This document shows positions 15,898 to 25,412 of a stretch of DNA of 64,000 nt, one piece after another (position 1 is the stretch's first letter; every line of letters begins with the position of its first letter). The position numbers were made by a program, and so were the translations under genes. The notes below the pieces were generated by a model, which saw only the letters and a program-made list of their open reading frames with translations, was not told the origin of the DNA and ran no database searches. Source of the DNA: Streptomyces canus (GTDB taxonomy: Bacteria > Actinomycetota > Actinomycetes > Streptomycetales > Streptomycetaceae); contig NZ_KQ948673.1 of assembly GCF_001514145.1 (NCBI RefSeq), forward strand, positions 85,963 through 149,962, written 5' to 3'.

Positions 15898-18800
15898 TCA
15901 GGCCCTGGTGAACCGCAGTGTGACCAGCTCGAACGGCCGCAGCCGCAAGGACACCTCGTTCCCCTCACGCCGCAGCGAGGGGGCATCTGCCGACGGACGC
16001 TCCAGCAGATCCGTCGCCGTGACCCCGGCGACCTCGAACCCCGCCGTGAGGGTGGGCCGTGCCCGGCCCCCGTGTGCCTCGTGGAAGCGCACGACCACAT
16101 CCCCGCTGCCGTCGTCCGCCAGCTTGACGGCGGTGACCACGACCGCGTCCTGGTCGACGGTCACCAGCGGGGCGACCTCCTCGGCACCCTGTACGACCCG
16201 CTCCGGCAGATTGATCCGCCAGCCCTCCCGTACCGCGTCCCCGATGCCCGCCCCCGGCACCAGCGCGTGCCGGAAGCGGTGGACGCCCTGGTCGGTCTCG
16301 GGGTCGGGGAAACGCGGGGCCCGCAGCAGCGACACCCGGACCGTGGTGGTCGTGCCCTGGTCGCCGTCGGTGCGGACGGTACGGGTCACATCGTGCCCGT
16401 ACGTCGAGTCGTTGACGATCGCCACGCCCCAGCCCGGTTCCTCCAGGTGCACGAAGCGGTGGTTGCAGGCCTCGAACTTCGCCACCTCCCATGAGGTGTT
16501 GGTGTGCGTGGGCCGGTGGTGGTGCCCGAACTGCGTCTCCGACGCGTACCGTTCGGCGTGCACGTCGAACGGGAAGGCGAGCTTCAGGAACTTCTCCGTC
16601 TCGTGCCAGTCGACCTCCGTGTCCACGAGAAGCCGCCGCTCACCGGGCCCGAGCGACAGCACCTGGGTGACGCGGGAGCCGCCGAAGGTCCGCACGATCC
16701 GCACACCGTGCCCCTGGGGGGCGAGCTCGTCCACATCGGTGAGATCCGTGACCGTGTTGCGGTAGAACTCGTCCACGTCCCACGCGTCCCACATGTTCGG
16801 GAAGTCCGGGTGGAGTTGGAGGAGGTTGCCGGCCCGGCCCGGTGCGATCGTCTCGCGGTCGGCCTCGATGTCGTACACGGAGACGGCCAGGCCGCGCGCG
16901 TCGACCTCGACCCGCAGGATGCCGTTGTCCAGGACGTGCCCGCCGCCGGGCCGCTCGGTCACCGTCGTCCGCCCCTCGACGACCGCGGTTCCGGCACCGC
17001 CCGCGGCGATTCCTTTACGGCCATGGGGTGCGGTGTTGAAGAGCAGCTCCCGTGTCCCCTCCCCCGCCAGGGCGCGCTGGGCCGCGTCGATGATGCCGTT
17101 CAGCTCGTCCGCGAGCCGCTCGTACGTGCGCCGCGCCTCCCGGTGCACCCAGGCGATCGACGACCCCGGCAGGATGTCGTGGAACTGGTGGAGCAGCACC
17201 GTCTTCCAGATCCGGTCCAACTCCTCGTAGGGGTAAGGCAGTCCGGTCCGTACGGCCGCCGTCGCCGCCCACAGCTCGGCCTCGCGCAGGAGGTGTTCGC
17301 TGCGGCGGTTGCCCTGCTTGGTCTTCGCCTGACTGGTGAGGGTCGCGCGGTGGAGTTCGAGGTAGAGCTCGCCCACCCAGACGGGCGGTTCGGGGTATTC
17401 GGCCTCGGCCTTGGTGAAGAACTCCTTCGGGGTCTCCCAGGCCACGGTCGCCGAGCCTTCGAGGTCGCGCAGCCGGGCCGCCTTGGCGACCATCTCGCGG
17501 GTCGTGCCGCCGCCTCCGTCGCCCCAGCCGGTGGGGGCGAGGGAGTGCCGGGCGACCCCCTTGTCCTTGAAGTTCCGTGCCGCGTGGGCGATCTCGCTGC
17601 CCTTCATGGAGCAGTTGTAGGTGTCGACGGGCGGGAAGTGCGTGAAGATCCGGGTGCCGTCGATGCCCTCCCACTGGAAGGTGTGGTGGGGGAACTTGTT
17701 GGTCTGGGACCACGAGATCTTCTGGGTCAGCAGCCACTTGGAGCCGGCCGCCTTGATGATCTGGGGCAGTCCGGCCGCGAAGCCGAACGTGTCGGGCAGC
17801 CACGCCTCCTGGTTCTCGACCCCGAACTCGTCGAGGAAGAACCGCTTGCCGTGCACGAACTGACGGGCCATCGCCTCCGAGCCCGGCATGTTGGTGTCCG
17901 ACTCCACCCACATGCCTCCGGCCGGCACGAACCGCCCGTCCGCCACCGCTTTCTTCACCCGCGCCCACACCTCGGGCCGGTGGTCGCGGACCCAGGCCCA
18001 CTGCTGGGCCTGGGACATGGCGAACACGAACTCCGGCTCGTCGTCGAGAAGCGCGGTCATGTTGGAGGTCGTCCGGGCGACCTTGCGCACGGTCTCGCGC
18101 AGGGGCCACAGCCACGCCGAGTCGATGTGGGCGTGTCCCACGGCGCTGATGCGGTGGGCGGAGGGGACTGCGGGCGCCTCGAAGGCGCTGTCCAGCCGCG
18201 AACGGGCCTGGGCCGCCGTGCCGCCCACGTCCTGGAGGTCCAGCGCGTCCAGTGCCTTCTCCACCGCCCGCAGGATCTCCCAGCGCCGTGCCGACTCCAC
18301 CGGCAGCTCGGCCATCAGCTCACCGAGCACCTCCAGGTCGATCACCAGCTGCCACACCGTCTCGTCGAGGACGGCGAGGTCCATGCGGGCCAGCCGGTAC
18401 TGCGGTTCGCCGCCCGCGGTCTCCTTGTCGCCCAACTGCGTGGGCAGGAAGGGGTGGTAGTCGAGGATGACGGGGTTGGAGGCGGCCTCGACGTGCAGGC
18501 GCACCTCCTCGCCGCCCTCGACGGGCGCGCCGATCCGCACCCACTGGTTGCGCGGGTTGAGGCCCTTCACCGGGGTGCCGTCGGGCCGGTAGACCAGGCC
18601 CTCGCACTGGAAACCGGGCATGTTCTCGTCGAAGCCGAGGTCGAGGAGTGCCTCGACGGTCTTCCCGGCCCACGCCTCGGGGACGGTCCCGGTGACGCGG
18701 AACCAGCTGGTGCCCCAGGGAGCACCCCAGCGGGCGCCCACGGCGATGGGCTCCGGCTCGGCCGCCAGGCCCTCGGCGACGGGCACCGGCTCGTCGGGGG

Positions 18801-18912
18801 CGTGCCACACCGCCACCTCCAGCGGCACGGACTCGGGGTACACGGCGGGGCGGAGTCGCTCGTCGAGGACGCGCCTGAGGCGGGCTTCGACCAGGCTGCG
18901 GTCGTCATGCAT
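15898..18912 (-). CDS. GH38 alpha-mannosidase
   Basis: A 1004-residue glycoside hydrolase family 38 enzyme. Zinc and substrate residues are in VGHAHIDSAWLWPLRET (near residue 270), and the catalytic nucleophile Asp is in EAWLPDTFGF. The C-terminal half shows the family's beta-sandwich domains (LLVDTEVDWHETEKFLKLAFP; PRFPDPETDQGVHRFRHALVPG). No signal peptide is visible, so it is probably cytoplasmic and acts on imported manno-oligosaccharides. It is the last gene of the LacI-type operon, 27 bases downstream of the GH85 gene, consistent with trimming alpha-linked mannose from N-glycan cores. Confidence 0.94.
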   Translation of the reverse strand: MHDDRSLVEARLRRVLDERLRPAVYPESVPLEVAVWHAPDEPVPVAEGLAAEPEPIAVGARWGAPWGTSWFRVTGTVPEAWAGKTVEALLDLGFDENMPGFQCEGLVYRPDGTPVKGLNPRNQWVRIGAPVEGGEEVRLHVEAASNPVILDYHPFLPTQLGDKETAGGEPQYRLARMDLAVLDETVWQLVIDLEVLGELMAELPVESARRWEILRAVEKALDALDLQDVGGTAAQARSRLDSAFEAPAVPSAHRISAVGHAHIDSAWLWPLRETVRKVARTTSNMTALLDDEPEFVFAMSQAQQWAWVRDHRPEVWARVKKAVADGRFVPAGGMWVESDTNMPGSEAMARQFVHGKRFFLDEFGVENQEAWLPDTFGFAAGLPQIIKAAGSKWLLTQKISWSQTNKFPHHTFQWEGIDGTRIFTHFPPVDTYNCSMKGSEIAHAARNFKDKGVARHSLAPTGWGDGGGGTTREMVAKAARLRDLEGSATVAWETPKEFFTKAEAEYPEPPVWVGELYLELHRATLTSQAKTKQGNRRSEHLLREAELWAATAAVRTGLPYPYEELDRIWKTVLLHQFHDILPGSSIAWVHREARRTYERLADELNGIIDAAQRALAGEGTRELLFNTAPHGRKGIAAGGAGTAVVEGRTTVTERPGGGHVLDNGILRVEVDARGLAVSVYDIEADRETIAPGRAGNLLQLHPDFPNMWDAWDVDEFYRNTVTDLTDVDELAPQGHGVRIVRTFGGSRVTQVLSLGPGERRLLVDTEVDWHETEKFLKLAFPFDVHAERYASETQFGHHHRPTHTNTSWEVAKFEACNHRFVHLEEPGWGVAIVNDSTYGHDVTRTVRTDGDQGTTTTVRVSLLRAPRFPDPETDQGVHRFRHALVPGAGIGDAVREGWRINLPERVVQGAEEVAPLVTVDQDAVVVTAVKLADDGSGDVVVRFHEAHGGRARPTLTAGFEVAGVTATDLLERPSADAPSLRREGNEVSLRLRPFELVTLRFTRA

Positions 18913-18939
18913 GCGGGGTGCTCTCCAAGGGTCCGGGGG

Positions 18940-20931
18940 TTACCAGGGGTGGGTCACGGTCACGGGGTCCGACGACGTGTACAGCTCCCCCACGGCACGC
19001 AGCTCCAACCGCGCCTGCAGCTCGCCCTGTTCGGGCCTGAGGCCGCCGACGAAGTAGGCCCGCTGACAGGTGCCGCCGAGAAAGCGCCGGCTGCCGTCGG
19101 GCAGGAGCCGGTGCAGGGTGTAGTGGCGTACGGCGCCTGGAGCGGGGTTCCACGCGAGGCGCAGGTCGCCGCCGGAGGCCGCGGTGACCCGCAGGCCGGA
19201 GGGTGCGGCGGGGGTGCCGGGGGTGTCGTACACCGCGAGAGAGCCGAGCCGCCACGTCAGCGGGCCGCTGCCGGTGAGCCGCGCACCGAGCGCGTGGACG
19301 GTCCCGGAGAGCCCGGTGAGCCGTACGGTCGAGGTGTGCCAGCCGTCACCGGTGGTCACGGGAAGACGGACGTACGGCGGTGTCGCCCCCGGCGCGCCCG
19401 GTTCGGCGGTGGCCACGGCGAGCTCGACGCCCACCGCACCCGCGTCGGTCCGGTGGGTCAGCTCGACCACCGTGCCGTCGCCGATCGGCAGTCGCGCGGC
19501 GTACAGATCCACGGTGACCGGCTCATCCAACGAGCCGCTCACCACCACACTGCTTCCGCCCCGCCAGGCGTCCGCGAAGTCGAAGGAGACGGCCGGCCGG
19601 GAGCCCTCCGTCCGCACCACCCACTGCCGCGACGGCAGCCGGTCCTGCAACCCGAGGTGGTTCCAGGCCGTGTCCGAGGTGACGACACCCTCCTCGTACC
19701 ACCGCAGCCCGTGCCCGGTGTTGAACACGCTCGCGAACGGCACCGAGGTGACCGTCGACCGGTCGACGACCGACACCGCCGGAGCGCGCCAGGCGTCCGC
19801 CCCGTCGGGGCGGGACGGATCGAGCGACCGGCCCGTCCAGAAGCGGTCGTCGGCGGCGTGGAAGTCCTCCGGTGACCGCTGGTCCGCGGGCAGGTGGTTG
19901 CGGGTCCACTCGGGCCGGTACAGCCCGATCGACGTGGTGTGCGCCTTGTCGGCCGGCACGATCGCGTCCCAGTTCTCGGACGTGTTCCAGCCGCCCGCCT
20001 CCACGTCCACCCCGGCCCACAACTCGTAGCGGCTGCGGCCCAGTCGCTGCGCCAGGGTGCCCGAGGACGCCAGTCCGGCCGCCGTCCACCGGAAGTCGAC
20101 GAACATGTCGTCTGCGGCCTCGAAGAACGCCTGGTTGCGGCTGTTCAGCGCGCCCTGCCAGCTCACCGTCCCGTTCACGGTCATCGAGTCGTACCACGTC
20201 ACCCGCTGCCCCCGAGCGGCGGCGAGCGACTTCAGCTCCCGGACGAATCCCAGCATGTCCGCCCCGAGAGCCGCGTCCCCTCCCCCGGTCTCGGCGTTGA
20301 CGAACCACCCGTCGAAGCCGTGGGCCGCGGCGACCGCGACGAGTTGAGCCGCCAGGGGGTACCGCCCGGCCGCGTCCTTCTGCACCAGGTCCCGGGTCCA
20401 CTGCAACTGTCCGCCGTAGGCGACGGGCGGCAGGAAGATGTTGCCGAGTACGGGCACTCCGTGGCGGTGGGCGGCGTCCACGATCGGGGCGTTCGGCGCG
20501 AGGATCAGTCCCTCGCCGGACGAGCCGCCCCAGAAGACCAGTTCGTCGACGTAGGCCCAGTGCCCGAAGGCGTAGTAGTCCGAAGTCGCCGAGCCCTGCG
20601 ACGGGTTGCCCGCCGTGGGCCCGAAGGAGACCAACGACTGGATGCGGGCCTGACCGGCGCGTGCCGTCGTGTTCGCGGGGGTCGGGGTGAAGCGGGTGGC
20701 GAGGGGTACGGAGGCCGCGTTGAGGGCGAGGTCGGCGTCGTCGGCCGCCCGCCAGGCCTTGAGGCTGCGCCAGGTGATGCCGGTGCCGGGGCTGCCGGAG
20801 GGCAGGGAGTCCGGGTACCAGTAAGTGGCGTACGGCTGGAGCGTGGTCGCCGCCGCTGCCTTCGCCGGCAACGTGGGCAGCAGCGCCGCCGCGGTCGCGG
20901 CGAGCAGGACCGTGCGTCTGGTGGGGTTCAC
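18940..20931 (-). CDS. Secreted GH85 endo-beta-N-acetylglucosaminidase
   Basis: A 663-residue enzyme of the ENGase type that cuts between the two core GlcNAc residues of N-glycans. The start is GTG 20931, nine bases after AGGAGG. The N-terminus has a twin-arginine-type signal (TRRTVLLAA... ending AKAAAA). The GH85 barrel spans about residues 35-345, with HWAYVDELVFWGG, GNIFLPPVAYGG and the catalytic segment GWFVNAETGGGD (Asn/Glu). A beta-sandwich and a fibronectin-III-like segment (about 575-655) complete it. It is exported, whereas the downstream GH38 is not, so glycan release happens outside the cell. Confidence 0.9.
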   Translation of the reverse strand: MNPTRRTVLLAATAAALLPTLPAKAAAATTLQPYATYWYPDSLPSGSPGTGITWRSLKAWRAADDADLALNAASVPLATRFTPTPANTTARAGQARIQSLVSFGPTAGNPSQGSATSDYYAFGHWAYVDELVFWGGSSGEGLILAPNAPIVDAAHRHGVPVLGNIFLPPVAYGGQLQWTRDLVQKDAAGRYPLAAQLVAVAAAHGFDGWFVNAETGGGDAALGADMLGFVRELKSLAAARGQRVTWYDSMTVNGTVSWQGALNSRNQAFFEAADDMFVDFRWTAAGLASSGTLAQRLGRSRYELWAGVDVEAGGWNTSENWDAIVPADKAHTTSIGLYRPEWTRNHLPADQRSPEDFHAADDRFWTGRSLDPSRPDGADAWRAPAVSVVDRSTVTSVPFASVFNTGHGLRWYEEGVVTSDTAWNHLGLQDRLPSRQWVVRTEGSRPAVSFDFADAWRGGSSVVVSGSLDEPVTVDLYAARLPIGDGTVVELTHRTDAGAVGVELAVATAEPGAPGATPPYVRLPVTTGDGWHTSTVRLTGLSGTVHALGARLTGSGPLTWRLGSLAVYDTPGTPAAPSGLRVTAASGGDLRLAWNPAPGAVRHYTLHRLLPDGSRRFLGGTCQRAYFVGGLRPEQGELQARLELRAVGELYTSSDPVTVTHPW

Positions 20932-20944
20932 GAGCGGGTGCCTC

Positions 20945-22192
20945 CTAGTGGTCCTCGTGGGGTGGGAGTACCTGATCGGACGTGACGACCTCGGTGATGC
21001 CGCGCGCGGACAGGTGGTCCTGGTCGGCGGCACGGGTGTCGAGGACGGTGGTGGGGCGGGCGCCGTCGGCGACCAGCCGGAAGTAGGCGTCGAAGACCGG
21101 GCCACCGGGCGCGCAGAGCGAACGGGAGGCGGGGTCGGAGGGAACGACCAGCGCGGTCGTACGACGTTCAGGCGCTTGCGAGCCCGTACGCGCCGCCCGC
21201 TCGAGCACCCGGGCCGCCTCCTTCGGCTTCCGGTCGTTGGTCAGCAGGCCGAGCCCGTACTCCAGTTCCGGGAAGTCGGCCAGTTCCCGGGACACGTCGT
21301 GGGAGCACCACCAGGTGATGCCCCACAGGTCGGGGCAGTCCAGGGCGTTCGCCACGGTCGCCTCGGTGAAGGCGGCCGCGTGCTCGGGCGGCACCAGCGG
21401 GGCGGGGGCGCCGACCTCCTGGAGCCAGACCGGCCGGTGCGGGTCCTCGGCCCAGGCCTTGCTGAGCTCGACGAGGTAGGCGGCGTGGTGCTCGGCCGGG
21501 ACGGAGGTGCGGCCATGGCGCTGGGCGGTGCCGTTGAAGACCCAGGAGTGCACGGCGGTGACGGCGCCGTGGCGGGCGGCCTGGGCGGGGGTGAAGGGCT
21601 GGTCGTCCTGGTACCAGGTGGCGTCGTACTCGGCGTGCAGGTGCAGCCGGCCGGGGGCCCCTTCCTCGCAGGCGGCGAGCATGCGGGTGAGCCAGGCGTC
21701 GATCTGCTCGGACGTGGCCCGGTCGGGGTCGGGATGCGGGCCCGCGGAGAACTGGTTGACCTCGTTGCCGAGGGTCATGCCGATGAAGTTGGGCCGGTCC
21801 GCGAGCGCCGCGGCCAGCGTGCGCAGATAGGCGGCCTGGCCCTCGACGGCCTCCGGGTCGGTGAAGAGATTGCGCCGGTGCCAGGTCCGGGTCCAGGCCG
21901 GCAGGAAGTCGAAGCTGCTCAAGTGACCTTGCAATCCGTCGACGTTGACGTCGAGACCGCGTTCGGCGGCGGCGTCGACGAGCCGCACGAGATCCGCGAC
22001 GGCCCGCTCCCGGATCAGGGTGCGGTTCGGCTGGAAGTAGGGCCACAGCGGGAAGACCCGGATGTGGTCCAGGCCCAGGGCGGCGATCGAATCGAGGTCG
22101 GCGCGGACCGGGTCGAGGTCGAAGTCGAGCCAGTGGTGGAACCACCCGACGCTCGGGGTGTAGTTGACGCCGAAGCGCACGGCAGGAGGCAT
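20945..22192 (-). CDS. GH5-like glycosidase, probable GH5_18 beta-mannosidase
   Basis: A 415-residue TIM-barrel glycosidase with clan A features: the acid/base segment MTLGNEVNQFS (Asn-Glu) and the nucleophile in VWLQEVGAP. The N-terminus (RFGVNYTPSVGWFHHWLDFD, DHIRVFPLWPYFQPNRT) resembles subfamily GH5_18. That subfamily includes a Bifidobacterium beta-mannosidase acting on Man-beta-1,4-GlcNAc from N-glycan cores. No signal peptide is seen, so it is likely cytoplasmic. ATG at 22192 follows AAGGA. It sits 26 bases after the permease and 13 before the GH85 gene. The subfamily call is from memory of motifs; exo-beta-mannosidase is the best fit to context. Confidence 0.75.
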   Translation of the reverse strand: MPPAVRFGVNYTPSVGWFHHWLDFDLDPVRADLDSIAALGLDHIRVFPLWPYFQPNRTLIRERAVADLVRLVDAAAERGLDVNVDGLQGHLSSFDFLPAWTRTWHRRNLFTDPEAVEGQAAYLRTLAAALADRPNFIGMTLGNEVNQFSAGPHPDPDRATSEQIDAWLTRMLAACEEGAPGRLHLHAEYDATWYQDDQPFTPAQAARHGAVTAVHSWVFNGTAQRHGRTSVPAEHHAAYLVELSKAWAEDPHRPVWLQEVGAPAPLVPPEHAAAFTEATVANALDCPDLWGITWWCSHDVSRELADFPELEYGLGLLTNDRKPKEAARVLERAARTGSQAPERRTTALVVPSDPASRSLCAPGGPVFDAYFRLVADGARPTTVLDTRAADQDHLSARGITEVVTSDQVLPPHEDH

Positions 22193-22218
22193 GGGGATCC
22201 TTGACTCTGAGGGTTCGT

Positions 22219-23049
22219 TCAGCCCTTGACGGCTCCCTCGCCCACCCCGCGGAAGAAGTACCGCTGGAGGCCGGCGAAGAGGGCGATCAGCGGGGCCACG
22301 GCGATGACCGTGCCCGCGGCGACGAGCCGTTCGTCGCCTGCGAAGGTGCCGTGCAGGTAGTTGAGGCCGATGGTGAGGGTGAATTTCGACGGGTCGCTCA
22401 GCACGATCAGGGGCCACAGGAAGTCGTCCCAGGCGCCCATGAAGGCGAAGATCGCGACGACGGCCACGGTCCCCTTCACCGACGGCAGCGCGATCCGCAG
22501 GAACCGCTGCCAGACGTTGGCGCCGTCGACGTAGGCCGCCTCCTCGATCTCGTACGGCAGGTTCAGGAAGGCGTTGCGCATCAGCAGGACGTTCATCGCA
22601 CCGATGCAGCCCGGCAGGACCACGCCGATCAGGGTGTTGTTGAGGCCGAGCTCCCGCATGGTGGTGAACTGGGCGATGATGATGCCCTCCACGGGCACGA
22701 GCATCGCCAGGACGAACGCGAGGGTGGCCGCGCGGCGGCCGCGGTAGCGCAGCCGGGCCAGGGCGTAACCGGCGAGTGCCGAACCGACGCAGTTGGTCAC
22801 GACGTTGGCGGTGGCGACCTTCAGCGAGTTGAGGGCGTAGTCCCAGACGGGGATGGTGTCGGCGACCCGCTCGTAGTTGTGGAGGGTCGGATGCCGGGGC
22901 AGGAAGGACGGCGGCGAGCTGTAGATGTCCTCCGTGGGGCCCTTGAGCGAGGTCGACAGCTGCCAGAGGAAGGGGCCGACGGTCAGCGCGAGGACGGCGA
23001 GCAACAGGACGTACCGCAGCGCCAGTTCCCCCTTGCGTACCCGGGTCAC
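22219..23049 (-). CDS. Sugar ABC transporter permease (MalG type)
   Basis: Inner-membrane component of a CUT1 importer (276 aa) with six predicted membrane segments and the EAA loop EIEEAAYVDGANVWQRFLRIALP that docks the ATPase. It starts at GTG 23049 in a GTGA overlap with the other permease. No ATPase gene is in the operon; CUT1 systems in Streptomyces commonly share the MsiK ATPase, encoded elsewhere. The likely cargo is a manno-oligosaccharide or N-glycan core fragment. Confidence 0.92.
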   Translation of the reverse strand: MTRVRKGELALRYVLLLAVLALTVGPFLWQLSTSLKGPTEDIYSSPPSFLPRHPTLHNYERVADTIPVWDYALNSLKVATANVVTNCVGSALAGYALARLRYRGRRAATLAFVLAMLVPVEGIIIAQFTTMRELGLNNTLIGVVLPGCIGAMNVLLMRNAFLNLPYEIEEAAYVDGANVWQRFLRIALPSVKGTVAVVAIFAFMGAWDDFLWPLIVLSDPSKFTLTIGLNYLHGTFAGDERLVAAGTVIAVAPLIALFAGLQRYFFRGVGEGAVKG

Positions 23050-23939
23050 GTCTCCGCCCTCCGGTCGGCCCGCAGCACGAGCAGCATCAGCGCGACGGTG
23101 ACGACGAAGACGACGACCGAGATCGCGGACGCGTAGCCGACGCGGCCCGTGAGGCCGGTGCCGGTGCGCTGGACGAGCATCACGAGCGTGGTGTCCTCGC
23201 CGGCCGGTCCCCCGCTGGGGCCGGCCATCAGATAGACCTCGGAGAACACCTTGAAGGCGGCGACCGAGGACAGTGCTCCGACGAGTGCCATGGTCGAGCG
23301 GACGGCGGGCACCGTCACCGTGACGAACCGCCGGATCGCCCCGGCCCCGTCCACCGCCGCGGCCTCGTGCAGCTCCCGCGGCACATTGGCCAGTGCGGCC
23401 AGGTAAATGATCATGTAGTAGCCGAGGCCCTTCCACACCGTGACGGCCATGGCACTCAGCAGGAGCAGCCACTGGTCGCTCAGGAAACCGATCCGGCCGA
23501 CCCCGACCGCCTCCAACAGCGAGTTGATCAGGCCGCGTTCGTCCAGGAGCCACACCCAGATGAGTCCGACCACGACGATCGACGCGACGACCGGGGTGTA
23601 GAAGGCGGACCGGAAGAAGGTGATGCCGGGGATGTTCTTCTGCACCAGCAGCGCGAGCAGCAGCGGCAGGATCACCAGCGCGGGCACGACGCCGAGGACG
23701 TACAGCGAGCTGTTGCGCAGGCCGATCCAGAACATGTCGTCGTGCAGCAGCTCACGGAAGTTCGCCAGGCCCACGAACTCGCCGGGGATCAGGGTGCGCC
23801 GGTCGGTGAAGGCGTTGACCAGGGTGGAGACGAACGGGTAGAGGATGAACGCGCCGATGATCAGCAGACCGGGTGCGGCGAACAGCCAGGGGCTCGTCGG
23901 CAGTTGGCGCCGCACTCGGGAGACGGTGGACGACGCCAT
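23046..23939 (-). CDS. Sugar ABC transporter permease (MalF type)
   Basis: Partner permease (297 aa) of the CUT1 importer. Six hydrophobic segments follow a short cytoplasmic N-terminus (WLFAAPGLLIIGAFILYPF), and the EAA loop reads ELHEAAAVDGAGAIRRFVTVTVP. It overlaps the next permease by four bases and starts two bases after the stop of the binding-protein gene, a tight operon. Confidence 0.92.
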   Translation of the reverse strand: MASSTVSRVRRQLPTSPWLFAAPGLLIIGAFILYPFVSTLVNAFTDRRTLIPGEFVGLANFRELLHDDMFWIGLRNSSLYVLGVVPALVILPLLLALLVQKNIPGITFFRSAFYTPVVASIVVVGLIWVWLLDERGLINSLLEAVGVGRIGFLSDQWLLLLSAMAVTVWKGLGYYMIIYLAALANVPRELHEAAAVDGAGAIRRFVTVTVPAVRSTMALVGALSSVAAFKVFSEVYLMAGPSGGPAGEDTTLVMLVQRTGTGLTGRVGYASAISVVVFVVTVALMLLVLRADRRAET

Positions 23940-23941
23940 GG

Positions 23942-25228
23942 CTATCCCTGCTGCTCGAGCAGCGTGTCGCAGGCCTTGACAGCGTTGTCGAGAGCTTCCT
24001 GGGGGCTCTCCTTGCCCTGCAACGCCTTGGCGACCTCGTTGCGCAGGGCCGTCTTCATCTGCTCGCTGAACAGCACGGGTGTGTAATTGACCGCGTTCTT
24101 CAGGGACTTGGCGGCGGCGACCCGCACCCGCGTCTCGTCGGTCCCGTCCTCCTTGGTGAAGTACGGGTCGTCCAGCGATCCCGCGGTGCTGGGGAAGATG
24201 GCCACCTTCTTCGCGAAGGACATCTGGTGCTCGGCGTCGGTGACGTAGTGCGCGAAGGCGACGGAGGCGGCCTTCTTCTTGGTCTGCGCGTTCACCATCA
24301 CGCCCATCACGTACATGTTGACGTGCCCGGTGCTGGTGATCTGGTCGGTGATGCCGATGTTCTTGTACAGGTTCGGCGCCTGCTTCTTGAAGTTGCCGAG
24401 ATCCAGTGCGCTGCCGGGGTTCATGGCGACGGCCCCGGTGAGGAACTTCTTGCCGGAGGACTCGGGCGTGGCGGTGAGCACCTGCGGGTCGAGCGCCTTG
24501 GCGTCGTACAACTCCTTGTATTTGGTGAGCAGTTCGACACCCTTGGCGTCGTTGAAGGCGAAGGCGGTGCCCTCGGAGTTCATGAGCGGGACGCCGTAGC
24601 GGCCGAAGTCCTCGACGGTGGGCACGTTGGCGAGGGTGGCGACCTTGCCGTCGCTCTTCTCCGCCAGGTCCAGGGCGTCCGCGAAGAGGTCGTCGTACGT
24701 CTTCGGCGGCTGGTCGGGGTCGATCCCGGCCTCCTCGAAGAGGGACTTGTTGTAGAAGAGCGGCCCGGTGTTGAGGTACCAGGGGAAGGCGTATGTGCCG
24801 GTCATGCCGGGTATCTGGTGGCTGGCCCAGGCGCCCTCCAGATACTCCTTCTTGTACTGCCCGGCCGCCTTGTCGAGGTCGAGCGCCAGGCCGGCCTTGG
24901 CGAGGGGCGCGACCAGGTCCGGGGACACGTTGACGACGTCGGGCAGTGTGCCGCCCGCGGCATCGGCGCTGATCTTGTCGGCGTAGCCCTCGGCGGGCTG
25001 GTCGATCCACTTCACCTCGGTGCCGGGGTACTTCTTCTCGAAGCCGGCGATCAGGCCCTCGAAATAGTCCTTGAAGTTCGCCCTGAGGTTCCAGGTCTGG
25101 AAGGTGATGTCACCCTCGATCCTGCCGGAGGCGTCACTCGAACCGCCGTCGTCGCCGGACCCGCAGCCGCTCAGCGGCAGAAGGGCACAGACAGCGGCGG
25201 CAGCGAAGGTTCTGCGGGAAATGGGCAC
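23942..25228 (-). CDS. Extracellular solute-binding lipoprotein of sugar ABC transporter
   Basis: CUT1 binding protein (428 aa) with a signal peptide that has both a twin-arginine motif (SRRTFAA) and a lipobox (LSGC), suggesting a Tat-exported lipoprotein. The family fold shows in ITFQTWNLR, FEKKYPGTEVKWIDQPAEGY and YAFPWYLNTGPLFYNKSLF, the last a typical sugar-contact region. First gene of the LacI-controlled operon that continues to 15898 with two permeases and three glycosidases. The ligand is inferred to be a mannose-containing glycan fragment. Confidence 0.92.
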   Translation of the reverse strand: MPISRRTFAAAAVCALLPLSGCGSGDDGGSSDASGRIEGDITFQTWNLRANFKDYFEGLIAGFEKKYPGTEVKWIDQPAEGYADKISADAAGGTLPDVVNVSPDLVAPLAKAGLALDLDKAAGQYKKEYLEGAWASHQIPGMTGTYAFPWYLNTGPLFYNKSLFEEAGIDPDQPPKTYDDLFADALDLAEKSDGKVATLANVPTVEDFGRYGVPLMNSEGTAFAFNDAKGVELLTKYKELYDAKALDPQVLTATPESSGKKFLTGAVAMNPGSALDLGNFKKQAPNLYKNIGITDQITSTGHVNMYVMGVMVNAQTKKKAASVAFAHYVTDAEHQMSFAKKVAIFPSTAGSLDDPYFTKEDGTDETRVRVAAAKSLKNAVNYTPVLFSEQMKTALRNEVAKALQGKESPQEALDNAVKACDTLLEQQG

Positions 25229-25324
25229 GGCGAACCGGTCTCCTTTGGGGCGAAGTTGACCAACGACGGAGACCTTGCACGCCGTTCCACGGGCCCGTCA
25301 ATGCATCTCGCAGAGCTAATTTGT

Positions 25325-25345
25325 TTAGTGACTAATGCGTATTAG
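25325..25345. promoter_or_regulatory. Overlapping LacI-type operators
   Basis: Two inverted repeats overlap here: TTAGT-G-ACTAA (25325-25335, perfect) and CTAATGCGTATTAG (25332-25345, one mismatched pair around a central CG, the typical LacI-family geometry). They lie between the divergent binding-protein gene (25228) and the lacI-like gene (25413), in a locally AT-rich stretch. They should bind the adjacent repressor and silence both directions. Confidence 0.7.
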
Positions 25346-25346
25346 G

Positions 25347-25377
25347 TTGACGGAGCTGAACCGCATTAGTGCATACT
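25347..25377 (+). promoter_or_regulatory. Probable promoter of the lacI-like regulator
   Basis: TTGACG (25347-25352) and CATACT (25372-25377), separated by 19 bases, resemble a vegetative -35/-10 pair. They sit directly downstream of the LacI-type operators and 36 bases before the GTG start. The spacing is slightly long, so this is a suggestion. Confidence 0.45.
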
Positions 25378-25412
25378 GAGCCGACGAACCGCCGGGGGAA
25401 TGGGGAAACAGC

